DNA from: Pseudactinotalea suaedae
GTDB lineage: Bacteria; Actinomycetota; Actinomycetes; Actinomycetales; Beutenbergiaceae
Length of the DNA: 64,000 nucleotides
Reading direction: 5' to 3'
NCBI RefSeq assembly: GCF_009733815.1
Contig: NZ_WNXY01000003.1
Coordinates: 1-64,000 of the forward strand
Below, in pieces: positions 26,882 through 35,367 of the stretch. The translations under genes were made by a program, and so were the position numbers. The notes beneath the pieces are model-generated. The model had not been told where the DNA came from, did no database searches, and saw only the letters and a program-made list of their open reading frames with translations. Each line of letters opens with the position of its first letter. Position 1 is the stretch's first letter.

Positions 26882-28023
26882 CGCTCGGCCAGCTCCAACC
26901 GGTAGCCACGTTTGACGACGGTCTTGACGACGTCGCGGCGCCCCATCGCCTCGCGGAGCCGCCCGATCGCGACCTCGGCGGCGTGCGGGGTGGCGGCGTC
27001 GCCCGGCAGCACGGTGAGGACGTCGTCGCGGGTGACGACCTCGCCGCGGCGCGCGGCGAGCAGTCGCAGCACCTCGAGGCCGCTGGGTGAGAGCGGCAAC
27101 AGGTGCCCGTCCAGCACCGCCACGCGCGAGCGGATCTGCAACGGCCCGGCGACGGTGGTCAGCGCCAGGGTCTCGACGTGCTCGTAGTGCGCCACGAGCG
27201 TCCGCACGAGCGCGCCCAGCCGGCCACGCTCCGGGATCAGCGGGTGGACGCCGCGGCGCTCCAGCGGGCCCGCGGTGACCGGGCCGACGGCTGCCGCGAC
27301 CATCGACCCGTCAGCGAACCTGGCGAGGATCGGCGTGGCCGCACCCTGCTCCTCGACGGCGGCCAACCACGCCTCGGCACCGGGTGCCGAGGTGAACACC
27401 ACGGCATCGATCTCACCGTTCGCCGCGGCCTCCACCGAGTCCGCGAGCGCCTGCGGGTCCGGCGGCGGCCCCCACCGGTACACCAGCAGGCTCACCACCT
27501 GCGCGCCGGCCTCGGCGAGGACGACATCGAGACCGTCCGCGCCCGCGCCGTGCTGCTGGACGGCGATGCGCTGCCCAGCGACTCCTTCACGCAGCAGCAG
27601 ATCGGCGATCTCCGCCGACGTCTCGGACTCGGCGACCCAGTCGGCGACCAGGCCGACCGCCTGGATCGCGCCCCGAGCCTTGGGGCCGCGGGCGATCAGC
27701 CGGGCGTCGGTGAGCACCGCCACCAGCTGGTCGGCGAGGCCGTGCGCATCGGCCGCCTCGAACCAGGAGCGGAACCCGATCCCGGTCGTGACGATCACGG
27801 TGTCCGGCGGGTGCCGCACCAGCTCGGCGGTCGCGGCGAGCAGGCGCTCGTCGTCGGCGTGCGGGATCATCGTCAGCGCGGGCGCGTGGCGGACGATCGC
27901 TCCCCGGCGCTCGAGCGCGGCCGCGAGCTCGTGCTTGCGCCGGTCGGCGGTGATCAGGACGGCGCAGCCGGCCATCACCTGGCCGAGCGCTGCCCGCCCC
28001 GCGCCGCCCTCGCCTGCGCTCAC
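26878..28023 (-). CDS. nnaR: HemD-like regulator with C-terminal winged helix (NnaR type)
   Basis: The 381-residue protein joins a uroporphyrinogen-III-synthase-like domain (about residues 18-265: VLITADRRKHELAAALERRGA, VIVTTGIGFRSWFEAA, VVFTSAPGAEAWLAAV) to an OmpR/PhoB-type DNA-binding domain (LLPLSPSGLEVLRLLAARRGEVVTRDDVL ending VKTVVKRGYRLEL). This architecture is that of NnaR, an activator of nitrate/nitrite assimilation in mycobacteria and streptomycetes that works with GlnR. Some members are annotated as HemD enzymes, but the position after nirBD favours a regulator. The GTG start overlaps the stop of a 55-residue gene (GTGA). Confidence 0.85.
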   Translation of the reverse strand: MSAGEGGAGRAALGQVMAGCAVLITADRRKHELAAALERRGAIVRHAPALTMIPHADDERLLAATAELVRHPPDTVIVTTGIGFRSWFEAADAHGLADQLVAVLTDARLIARGPKARGAIQAVGLVADWVAESETSAEIADLLLREGVAGQRIAVQQHGAGADGLDVVLAEAGAQVVSLLVYRWGPPPDPQALADSVEAAANGEIDAVVFTSAPGAEAWLAAVEEQGAATPILARFADGSMVAAAVGPVTAGPLERRGVHPLIPERGRLGALVRTLVAHYEHVETLALTTVAGPLQIRSRVAVLDGHLLPLSPSGLEVLRLLAARRGEVVTRDDVLTVLPGDAATPHAAEVAIGRLREAMGRRDVVKTVVKRGYRLELAER

Positions 28024-28187
28024 GCGAGCGCTGCCGCGGCGGCGTGCTCCGCGGCGGGCAGCATCGGGCTCGCCCCGGCGGTCAGCGCCTGGGTCACGAT
28101 CCGGTCCAGCTGCGCGACGCCCATCGGGACGAGGGTAGCCGCGCGAACCCCGCGGCCGGCCAGGCCGATCCGCACGAGGGCGCTCAC
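28020..28187 (-). CDS. Unrecognised 55-residue protein coupled between nirD and nnaR
   Basis: A GTG at 28187 overlaps the nirD stop by 4 bp (GTGA), and the TGA of the 55-codon frame overlaps the nnaR GTG by 4 bp in the same way. The two junctions therefore tile exactly, which is strong evidence of a real gene. The product begins MSALVRIGLAGRG, has an internal Met at residue 22 followed by GVAQLDRIVTQALTAG, and ends in an Ala-rich helix (AAEHAAAAALA). It may be an amphipathic helical peptide. I know no family for it. An alternative is that it merely maintains translational coupling to nnaR. Confidence 0.6.
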   Translation of the reverse strand: MSALVRIGLAGRGVRAATLVPMGVAQLDRIVTQALTAGASPMLPAAEHAAAAALA

Positions 28188-28534
28188 GAGACGGGTCCGC
28201 TGCGGACGTGCACGACGCCGTCGATCACCTCGACCGGCCAGGTCGCCAGATCCGGTGCGAGCCCTGGGCGGGGCGAGTAGCCGACGGCGTCGAGGCAGCG
28301 TCCCGTCGTCAGGTCGAAGACCTGCTTGTACATCGGCGACGCGACGGTCGGGACACCGCCACGGGTGCCGACGATGCCGCGGGACATCACGTTCGCGCCC
28401 GAGTAGGGGTCACGCTGCTGCACCGCCCGCACGGTGTCGTCGGGGAGCCGGAACAGCGCGATCTGGGTCTCGCCGAGCAGCCCGGCCGCGCCACGCTCGA
28501 CCGCCAGGTCGGCGAGCCTGCAGATCGCGGTCAT
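28184..28534 (-). CDS. nirD: Nitrite reductase small subunit NirD
   Basis: The 116-residue protein is the Rieske-like small subunit of the cytoplasmic NAD(P)H nitrite reductase that makes ammonium. It shows the NirD fold (ICRLADLAVERGAAGLLG, IALFRLPDDTVRAVQQRDPYSGANVMSRGIVG, SPMYKQVFDLTTGRCLD) and, as expected for NirD, lacks the Cys-His ligands of true Rieske proteins. Its ATG overlaps the nirB stop by 4 bp, and its stop overlaps the following small gene. Confidence 0.94.
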   Translation of the reverse strand: MTAICRLADLAVERGAAGLLGETQIALFRLPDDTVRAVQQRDPYSGANVMSRGIVGTRGGVPTVASPMYKQVFDLTTGRCLDAVGYSPRPGLAPDLATWPVEVIDGVVHVRSGPVS

Positions 28535-31098
28535 ACGCGGACCTGTCCCGCGCGTTCGGCCTCGCTCGCCGGGCGCAGCTGGCCGCGCTCGCTGACGTAG
28601 GCGAGGTCGGGGTCGGGTGTGTCGGGAGCGTTGACGAACGAACCGAACCGGCGCAGCTTCTCCGGGTCCTCGAGCACCGCGCGCCACTCGTCCGCGTAGC
28701 TGCCCACGTGCGCGGCCATGGCGGCGTCCAGGTCGAACCCGATACCCAGTGAGTCCTCCATGACGACCTCGCGGATCGCCTCGATGCCGCCCTCGTGGTC
28801 CTCGACCCAAGCGGCCGTGCGCTGCAACCGGTCGGCGGTGCGCACGTAGTACATGAGGAACCGGTCGATGGTGCGGATCAGGGTGGCGTCGTCGAGGTCC
28901 TCGGCGAACAGCGTCGCGTGCCGTGGGTTGAACCCGCCGTTGCCGCCGACGTAGACGTTCCAGCCCTTCTCGGTGGCGATCACGCCGACGTCCTTGCTGC
29001 GGGCCTCGGCGCACTCGCGCGCGCACCCGGAGACGCCGAGCTTGATCTTGTGCGGCGAGCGCAGGCCGCGGTAGCGCAGCTCGAGCTCCACGGCCATGCC
29101 GACCGAGTCCTGCACGCCGTAGCGGCACCAGGTGGAACCCACGCACGACTTCACGGTGCGCAGCGACTTGCCGTACGCGTGCCCGGACTCCATGCCGTGC
29201 TCCACGAGCCGCTGCCAGATGAGCGGCAGCTGCTCGATGCGGGCGCCGAACATGTCGATCCGCTGACCGCCGGTGATCTTGGTGTAGAGCCCGAAGTCCT
29301 TGGCGACCTGCCCGATCACCAGCAGCTGGTCGGGCGTGATCTCGCCCCCGGGGATGCGTGGGACCACCGAGTACGTGCCGTCCTTCTGCATGTTGGCCAG
29401 CACGTGGTCGTTGGTGTCCTGCAGCGTCGCCTGCTCGCCGTCGAGGATGTGGCCGTTGCCGAGCGAGGCGAGGATCGAGGCGACGGTCGGCTTGCAGATG
29501 TCGCAGCCGCGGCCGGGGCCGGTCCCGAAGCGCGCGATGATCTCGCTGAACGTGTGCAGGTCCGCGACGCGCACGGCGTCGAAGAGCTGCGCACGGGAGA
29601 CCTCGAAGTGCTCGCACAGCGCGTTGGAGACCTCGACGCCGGCCCGCTCGAGCTCGGTCGTGGTGATCTTCTTGACCAGCGGCAGGCAGGAGCCGCAGGT
29701 GGTGCCGGCGCGGGTGCAGGCCTTGACGCCGGCGAGGTCGGTGCAGCCGTGCTCGGTGACAGCGTCGCGGATCTCTCCTGCGCTGACGTTGTTGCACGAG
29801 CACACGGAGGCGGAGTCGGGGAGCTCGAGGCTCGGTGCCGCTCCGGATCCTTCGGGGAGCAGCAGCTGCCCGGGGTCGCCGGGCAGCTCGGCGCCCAGCA
29901 TCGGGCGCAGCGAGGCGTACTGCGCGGCGTCGCCCACGAACACGCCGCCGAGCAGCGTGCGGGTGTCGTCGGAGACGACCAGCTTCTTGTAGACGCCGGC
30001 CACCGGGTCCGCGTACACGAGCTCCATCGAGCCGGGGGTGCTGGCGAACGGGTCGCCGAAGCTCGCGACGTCCACACCCTGCAGCTTGAGCTTGGTCGCG
30101 GTGTCGGCGCCCGGATAGGTCGCCTCACCGCCCAGGAGCCGGTCGACGACGACCTCGGCCATCGCGTATCCGGGCGCCACGAGGCCGACGCAGCCGTTGC
30201 CGCCGACGTTCGCGACCTCGCCGACGGCCCAGATGCGCGGGTCGGTGGTGCGGCAGCCGGCGTCGACGACGATGCCGCCACGCTCGCCGACGGGCAGCCC
30301 GGCGGCACGGGCCAGCTCGTCCCGGGGCCGCACGCCGGTGGCGATCACCACGACGTCGGCATCCAGGCGGCCGCCCTCGCCGAGATCGATCGAACCGACG
30401 TGGCCCGTGCGGCGCGAGGCGCGGATACGGGAGGTCAGCGCCTCGCAGCGGACCGCGATGCCCATGCCCTGCAGGATCCGCTTGAGCGCCTCGCCGCCAC
30501 CGAGGTCGATCTGGGCGTTCATCAGGTGCGTCGTCGCCTGCAGCACGGTCGCCTGCGCGCCCAGCGCCTTCAACGCACCGGCGGCCTCCAGTCCGAGCAG
30601 ACCGCCACCGATGACCGCACCACGCACCGGCCGCTGCCAGCCGTTCGCGCTCGGAGCCGATGCCCGCTTCTCCTCGACCCACCCGCGGAGCGCCGCCACG
30701 TCGTCAAGAGTGCGATAGACGAACACACCGGACAGGTCGGCGCCGGGGATCGGGGGCACCGCTGCGCTGGACCCGGTGGCCAGCACGAGCTCGTCGTAGC
30801 CGTGCACGCGGCCGAGCCGGTCGGTGACCGTGCGCGCCGCCCTGTCGATCTCGACCACGGCGGCATCACGCCGGAGCGTGACCAGCTCGTCGTCCCACAG
30901 CGCCGGGTCGCCGAGCGTGAGCTCCTCGGCGTCACGCGCGGAGAAGTAGCTCGTGAGTGCGACGCGGTCGTAGGGCTTGCTCGCCTCCTCGGCGAGCACG
31001 GTGACCTCCCAGATCCCGGTCTCGTCGCGGGCACGCAGCGCCTCGACGAGCCGCTGGGCGACCATGCCGCCGCCGACGACGACCAGCCGGCGAGCCAC
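28531..31098 (-). CDS. nirB: Nitrite reductase [NAD(P)H] large subunit NirB
   Basis: The 855-residue flavoprotein reduces nitrite to ammonium with six electrons from NAD(P)H. In order it has a GGGMVAQRLVEAL FAD site, an internal GGGLLGLEAAGAL NAD(P)H site, a BFD-type [2Fe-2S] region (VCSCNNVSAGEI, then CTRAGTTCGSC), and the sulfite/nitrite reductase core. The siroheme-[4Fe-4S] ligands are in SCVGSTWCRYG and SGCARECAEA. Only one base separates its GTG start from the nirC stop. Expression is likely under GlnR and NnaR; siroheme would come from the chelatase at the operon end. Confidence 0.96.
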   Translation of the reverse strand: MARRLVVVGGGMVAQRLVEALRARDETGIWEVTVLAEEASKPYDRVALTSYFSARDAEELTLGDPALWDDELVTLRRDAAVVEIDRAARTVTDRLGRVHGYDELVLATGSSAAVPPIPGADLSGVFVYRTLDDVAALRGWVEEKRASAPSANGWQRPVRGAVIGGGLLGLEAAGALKALGAQATVLQATTHLMNAQIDLGGGEALKRILQGMGIAVRCEALTSRIRASRRTGHVGSIDLGEGGRLDADVVVIATGVRPRDELARAAGLPVGERGGIVVDAGCRTTDPRIWAVGEVANVGGNGCVGLVAPGYAMAEVVVDRLLGGEATYPGADTATKLKLQGVDVASFGDPFASTPGSMELVYADPVAGVYKKLVVSDDTRTLLGGVFVGDAAQYASLRPMLGAELPGDPGQLLLPEGSGAAPSLELPDSASVCSCNNVSAGEIRDAVTEHGCTDLAGVKACTRAGTTCGSCLPLVKKITTTELERAGVEVSNALCEHFEVSRAQLFDAVRVADLHTFSEIIARFGTGPGRGCDICKPTVASILASLGNGHILDGEQATLQDTNDHVLANMQKDGTYSVVPRIPGGEITPDQLLVIGQVAKDFGLYTKITGGQRIDMFGARIEQLPLIWQRLVEHGMESGHAYGKSLRTVKSCVGSTWCRYGVQDSVGMAVELELRYRGLRSPHKIKLGVSGCARECAEARSKDVGVIATEKGWNVYVGGNGGFNPRHATLFAEDLDDATLIRTIDRFLMYYVRTADRLQRTAAWVEDHEGGIEAIREVVMEDSLGIGFDLDAAMAAHVGSYADEWRAVLEDPEKLRRFGSFVNAPDTPDPDLAYVSERGQLRPASEAERAGQVRV

Positions 31099-31099
31099 C

Positions 31100-31960
31100 T
31101 CAGACCCCCTCGGAGACGAGCGCCGGCTGCAGCCGGGGCTTGGGTGGCGGCGTCACGGCCGCGGTGCTGCGCTTGCGGCCGTAGGCGAGGAACAGCGGCG
31201 CCACGGTGAACACCAGGCCGCCGGCCAGGTTGCCGAGCACGGTGGGGATCTCGTTCCAGATCAGGTAGTCGGCGATCGTGAAGTCCCCGCCCAGCAGCAG
31301 GCCCGAGGGGAACAAGAACATGTTGACGATCGAGTGCTCGAAACCCATGAAGAAGAACAGCATGATCGGCATCCACATCACGAGGACCTTGCCGACGACG
31401 TCCTTGGCGACCATCGCCCCGATCACCCCGGTGGAGACCATCCAGTTGCACAGCATCGCGCGGACGAACAGCGTGAGCATGCCGGCACCCCCGTGCTCGG
31501 CGTAGCCGACCGTGCGCCCCTCTCCGATGTGGCCGATCGCCTGCCCCACCTCGTCGGGTGGGGTGTCGAACCCGTAGGTGACCACGATCGCCATCAGCAC
31601 CGCCACGGTGAAGGCACCGAGGAAGTTGCCCACGAACACCAGACCCCAGTTGCGCAGCACCCCCCTCATCGTGATCCCTCGCGAGCGGTCCAGCCAGGCC
31701 ATCGGGCCGAGCACCAGCACGCCGGTGAGCAGGTCGTAGCCGAGCAGGTACAGCAGCGAGAAGCCGACCGGGAACAGGATCGCGCCGAGCAGCGGCGATC
31801 CCGTCATCACGCTCACGGTGACCGCGAACGCGGCCGCGATGCAGAGCATCGCGCCACCCATCGCGGCCTTGACGAGCGTGTCGGTGACGCTCATCTTGAT
31901 CTTCGCCTCACCGGCGTCGGCCATCGCGACGACGAGCTCAGCTGGCTTCACGTACGACAT
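31100..31960 (-). CDS. nirC: Formate/nitrite transporter family channel (NirC-like)
   Basis: The 286-residue protein belongs to the FNT family of pentameric anion channels, with six membrane helices. The first signature GAMLCIAAAFAVTV follows the N-terminal KPAELVVAMADAGEAK; the second region has GNFLGAF and the third CNWMVSTGV. FEHSIVNMF contains the conserved pore His. Placed directly before nirB-nirD it should import nitrite, or export it to limit toxicity. I chose ATG 31960, with GGAG six bases upstream; the open frame extends further, but that part lacks FNT features. It is the first gene of the nirC-nirB-nirD operon. Confidence 0.9.
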   Translation of the reverse strand: MSYVKPAELVVAMADAGEAKIKMSVTDTLVKAAMGGAMLCIAAAFAVTVSVMTGSPLLGAILFPVGFSLLYLLGYDLLTGVLVLGPMAWLDRSRGITMRGVLRNWGLVFVGNFLGAFTVAVLMAIVVTYGFDTPPDEVGQAIGHIGEGRTVGYAEHGGAGMLTLFVRAMLCNWMVSTGVIGAMVAKDVVGKVLVMWMPIMLFFFMGFEHSIVNMFLFPSGLLLGGDFTIADYLIWNEIPTVLGNLAGGLVFTVAPLFLAYGRKRSTAAVTPPPKPRLQPALVSEGV

Positions 31961-32049
31961 GGGTCTCTCCAGGTCGGGAGGCGGGTCGCCACCGGTGCTC
32001 CCCGGGCCGGGGCCGTTCTGTGGCGTGTCGACGACGCTAGAGAGCGCTC

Positions 32050-32065
32050 GTTTCACCCTCGTCAC
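32050..32065 (-). promoter_or_regulatory. GlnR half-box upstream of nirC
   Basis: On the minus strand GTGAC-GAGGGT-GAAAC fits one half of the GlnR consensus gTnAC-n6-GaAAc exactly. It is about 90 bp upstream of the nirC start. GlnR is the known nitrogen regulator of nirBD in actinobacteria. A second half at the standard spacing is not visible, but a partner GAAACGTAAC lies about 21 bp further upstream. Confidence 0.55.
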
Positions 32066-32223
32066 AGGAGAGGACGGCACTGTTACGTTTCGCGCTCACC
32101 GCGACGTGACCCGTTGTGAGAACCCGCCCAGGCGTGCCCGGACGCCGAGTCGGGACGGGGTCGGCGGCCGCTGTTGCGCCGCCGGCGGCGGTGGTTCCCG
32201 CCGTGCGGAGCGGAACCCGCAGA

Positions 32224-32229
32224 TACAGT
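32224..32229 (+). promoter_or_regulatory. -10 element of the type III PKS gene
   Basis: TACAGT lies six bases before the ATG at 32236, so the transcript is probably leaderless. The sequence before the ATG (GGAAAA) is only a weak ribosome binding site. Confidence 0.45.
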
Positions 32230-32235
32230 GGAAAA

Positions 32236-33420
32236 ATGGCGATCAGCGTCAGGTCGATTGCGACCTCGGTCCCGCCGACCGTCATCAAGCAACCGGACAT
32301 GCGCGACCTTCTGCTGGTCCAGCCGGGTCGCAGCCGGCTCGCCCGCCGCCTCATCGCGTCGGCCTTCGATGCCTCGGCCATCGACACCCGCCACACGGTT
32401 GTGGGTGACCTCGACCTCGGCGCGCCGCTCGAGGCGGATCCGGCTGCCGTGGTCGAGGGTCCGGTCTTCTGCGATCGCGCGCAGCGGCGCATCCTCTCCC
32501 CCACCACGGGGACGCGCAACGACCACTACGTCGCGCACGCGCCCGGCCTGTTCCTCGAGGCGGCCCGCGGGGCGCTCGCCGCCTCAGGCGGTCTGGGGAC
32601 CGGTGACGTCACGCACGTCGTGACCGCATCCTGCACCGGCTTCTTCGCGCCCGGCCCGGACTACGTGCTCGTGCGGGACCTCGGACTGGCCGCCACCACG
32701 CGGCGCCTGCATGTGGGATTCATGGGTTGCTACGCGGCCTTCCCGGCGATCGCGGCCGCGCGGTCGATCTGCGCCGAGAACCCCGCCGCGGTGGTGCTGG
32801 TCGTGTGCGCCGAGCTGTGCTCGCTCCACCTCGAGGCGTCGGACGACCCGGACACCATCGTGGCCTCGGCGCTGTTCGCTGACGGCGCCGCCGCCGCCGT
32901 CGTCACCGGCCGACCCGCACCGGTGGGGCATCTCGTGCTCGATCTCGACGAGATGCGCACCACCCTGACCCCCGTCGGCGAGCAGGACATGGCGTGGACG
33001 ATCGGTGACCACGGCTTCGAGATGGTGCTCTCGCGCTACGTGCCGTCGATCATCTCCGAGCACATCCGCGGTGCGCTCGACCCGCTGCTCACGACGGCGG
33101 GGACGGACTCGATCGGGGCCGGTGGTCGCATCGCACGCTGGGCCGTGCACCCGGGCGGCCGCTCTGTGCTCGACAAGGTCGAGGAGGCTCTCGGGCTCAG
33201 CGAGGCGCAGATGGAACCGTCCCGGTCGGTGCTGCGGGAGTACGGCAACATGTCGAGCGCGACCGTGCTGTTCGTCCTGCAGCGCTTGCTCGCGGCGGCC
33301 GGCGGGACGCCCGACGCGGCGCCCGAGCGCGTGTGCGCCATGGCTTTCGGACCCGGCCTCACGGTCGAGTCGGCGCTGCTGACGATGAGGCGGTCCGACG
33401 GCGCGCCGGCCGCCGCGTGA
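32236..33420 (+). CDS. Type III polyketide synthase (chalcone/stilbene synthase family)
   Basis: The 394-residue homodimeric enzyme condenses a CoA or acyl starter with malonyl-CoA. The full catalytic triad is visible: Cys133 in TASCTGFFAPGPDY, His305 in WAVHPGGRSVLDKVE and Asn338 in REYGNMSSATVLF. GFMGCYAAFPA lines the chain tunnel, as in bacterial alkylresorcinol/alkylpyrone synthases (ArsB, SrsA, PKS18). It is coupled to a methyltransferase by a GTGA overlap and then to a flavin monooxygenase. The same order occurs in srsABC of Streptomyces griseus, which makes methylated phenolic lipid quinones. An alkylresorcinol-like product is the best guess. Confidence 0.9.
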   Translation: MAISVRSIATSVPPTVIKQPDMRDLLLVQPGRSRLARRLIASAFDASAIDTRHTVVGDLDLGAPLEADPAAVVEGPVFCDRAQRRILSPTTGTRNDHYVAHAPGLFLEAARGALAASGGLGTGDVTHVVTASCTGFFAPGPDYVLVRDLGLAATTRRLHVGFMGCYAAFPAIAAARSICAENPAAVVLVVCAELCSLHLEASDDPDTIVASALFADGAAAAVVTGRPAPVGHLVLDLDEMRTTLTPVGEQDMAWTIGDHGFEMVLSRYVPSIISEHIRGALDPLLTTAGTDSIGAGGRIARWAVHPGGRSVLDKVEEALGLSEAQMEPSRSVLREYGNMSSATVLFVLQRLLAAAGGTPDAAPERVCAMAFGPGLTVESALLTMRRSDGAPAAA

Positions 33421-34202
33421 GTCGCAGATCGGCGCCCGCGTACGCCCGCACGACTCGCTCGAGCCACGGTTTGGAGCGCCGCGACGTCGCCGCGGTCGAG
33501 CTGATGGACGACCCGGAGTGCGACGCGGAAGGACTGCGGCGCACCTACCGCGCCTTCGTCGCCGTCAACCGTCTGGTGGCCGGATGGCGGGCCGTCTACG
33601 TCCGCCGCCTGCGGCCGCTGCTGTCACGCGAGGTCACCACGACGCTCCTCGACATCGGGTCCGGCGGTGGCGACGTCGCCCGTTCCCTCGCCCGCTGGGC
33701 CGCGCGCGACGGGCTGCTCCTGGAGATCACCGCGATCGACCCCGACCCGCGCGCCATCGGGTACGCCGAGAGCCTGCCCGCGACTGCTGGCGTCACGTTC
33801 CGGCGCGCGCTTAGCTCCGACCTCGTGCGTGAAGGAGCTGCCTTCGACGTCGTCGTGTCGAACCACGTCCTGCACCATCTGGATCCCGAGGATCTCGATG
33901 GTCTGCTGCACGACAGCGCCGCGCTGGCTCGGCGCCTCGTCGTGCACAGCGACATCGCGCGCGGGCGGCTGGCCTACGTCGGCTACTGGGTCGGCACCAT
34001 CCCGCTCCACCGCCGCGGACGACCGCACGCGGCGTTCGTACGCGACGACGGCCTGCTCTCGATCCGGCGCAGCTACCGGCCCGACGAGCTCGCGGCCGTG
34101 CTGCCCGACGGCTGGCGCGTCGAGCGAGCGCCGTTCCGCGTGCTGGCCGTGCGTGAGCCGGCGTCGGTGTCGGGCGCGACCGAGCGCGACGCCGGTGCGT
34201 GA
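33417..34202 (+). CDS. Class I SAM-dependent methyltransferase of the PKS operon
   Basis: The 261-residue protein has the SAM-binding motif I LLDIGSGGGDVARSLARW near residue 78, an acidic second strand (ITAIDPDPRAI), and motif IV-like FDVVVSNHVLHHLDPEDL. It has no membrane segments. Its GTG start overlaps the PKS stop (33418-33420), and its 3' end overlaps the monooxygenase gene by 8 bp, so all three are coupled. It probably methylates the ring carbon or hydroxyl of the polyketide phenol. In some families this domain is annotated as UbiE/COQ5-like. Confidence 0.85.
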   Translation: MSRRSAPAYARTTRSSHGLERRDVAAVELMDDPECDAEGLRRTYRAFVAVNRLVAGWRAVYVRRLRPLLSREVTTTLLDIGSGGGDVARSLARWAARDGLLLEITAIDPDPRAIGYAESLPATAGVTFRRALSSDLVREGAAFDVVVSNHVLHHLDPEDLDGLLHDSAALARRLVVHSDIARGRLAYVGYWVGTIPLHRRGRPHAAFVRDDGLLSIRRSYRPDELAAVLPDGWRVERAPFRVLAVREPASVSGATERDAGA

Positions 34203-35352
34203 CGTCCTCGTGGTCGGCGGCGGGACCGTCGGCCTCGCCCTCGCCGCCCGCCTGGCACGTTGTGGACTGGACGTCGCCGTGTGGGAGCGACGGCCCGCAC
34301 CTGCTCCCGGCACGGGGCGTGCGGGACACTCCCGCGCGATCGGCATCCACGCTCCCGCGCTCGAGTCCCTCGAACCGGCGGTCGCCGACCAGATCGTCGC
34401 CGAGGCCGTCCAGGTGCGCCGCGGCATCGCCCGTACCCGCGAGCGCGTGCTGGGCGTCGTCCCCTTCGACGGCGTCTCGCGCCGGTTCCCCTACGTCGCG
34501 ACGCTTCCGCAGGTGCGCACGCAGCAGATCCTTCGCGAGGACGTGGCAGCCCTGAACGGCGTCCACCTCACCCACGACCGCACGCTCACCGCTCTCGAGC
34601 AGAAGCCCGGCGGGGTCCAGGTGTGGGCCGAGGACGGGTCCTCGGAGACGGCGCGCTTCGTGGTGGCCGCCGACGGCGCTCGGAGCCGGGTGCGCGACCT
34701 GCTCGGCGTGACCGCGCCCGTCCGCACCTATCCCGACAGCTACGTCATGGGCGACCTGCTCGACAGCACCGACGCCGGCGCGCACGCCGTCATCCACCTC
34801 GAGCGCGCGGGCGTCGTGGAGTCCTTCCCGCTTCCCGGAGCCCTGCGGCGCTGGGTCGTCCGTACGGCGTCGCCCGTGGCCGAGCCGACCGCCGAGGGTC
34901 TCGCCGCACTGGTCACCGAGCGGACCGGAGTCCTCGTGGACCCGGCGACGACCAGCATGCTCAGCGCGTTCACGGTCCGACGGCGGCTCGCCTCACGCAC
35001 CGTGGTGGGCGGCGTCGTCCTGCTCGGTGACGCCGCGCACGAGATCAGCCCCATCGGCGGCCAGGGCATGAATCTCGGATGGCTCGACGGCGCACGGCTG
35101 GCCCCGCTGCTTCTCGCCGCCGTTCGCGGCAGCGCGGACGAGGCCGCGACCGCCGCAGCACTCGACCGGTTCGACGCGGCACGCCGGCGGCGCGCTCGGT
35201 GGGCGGCACGGCAGGCCGAGCTCAACATGGGGCTCGGTCGCCCGGTCGCCGGGCTCGGTGCCGTGGTGCGGGACGGGTTGCTGACCGCCGCGCTCCGGAG
35301 CCCGGCCCGCCGCGCGTTGGCGTCGGTGTACGCCATGCGGCACCTCCGCTGA
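34195..35352 (+). CDS. FAD-dependent aromatic monooxygenase of the PKS operon
   Basis: The 385-residue protein is a PHBH-type group A flavin monooxygenase. It begins with the Rossmann motif VLVVGGGTVGLALAARLARCGLDVAVWERR, contains the second FAD/NAD(P)H motif VVAADGARSRVRDLLG, and ends with GDAAHEISPIGGQGMNLGWLDG that binds the FAD ribityl chain. It would hydroxylate the phenolic polyketide, probably giving a hydroquinone that oxidises to a quinone, as SrsC does. The GTG at 34195 overlaps the methyltransferase end by 8 bp. Confidence 0.87.
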   Translation: MRDVLVVGGGTVGLALAARLARCGLDVAVWERRPAPAPGTGRAGHSRAIGIHAPALESLEPAVADQIVAEAVQVRRGIARTRERVLGVVPFDGVSRRFPYVATLPQVRTQQILREDVAALNGVHLTHDRTLTALEQKPGGVQVWAEDGSSETARFVVAADGARSRVRDLLGVTAPVRTYPDSYVMGDLLDSTDAGAHAVIHLERAGVVESFPLPGALRRWVVRTASPVAEPTAEGLAALVTERTGVLVDPATTSMLSAFTVRRRLASRTVVGGVVLLGDAAHEISPIGGQGMNLGWLDGARLAPLLLAAVRGSADEAATAAALDRFDAARRRRARWAARQAELNMGLGRPVAGLGAVVRDGLLTAALRSPARRALASVYAMRHLR

Positions 35353-35367
35353 GACGCCGCCGAACGA

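Noticed and set aside
26878-28023. Plain HemD uroporphyrinogen-III synthase
   Set aside because: The C-terminal OmpR-type DNA-binding domain and position after nirBD fit NnaR better; no other tetrapyrrole pathway genes except the chelatase are nearby.
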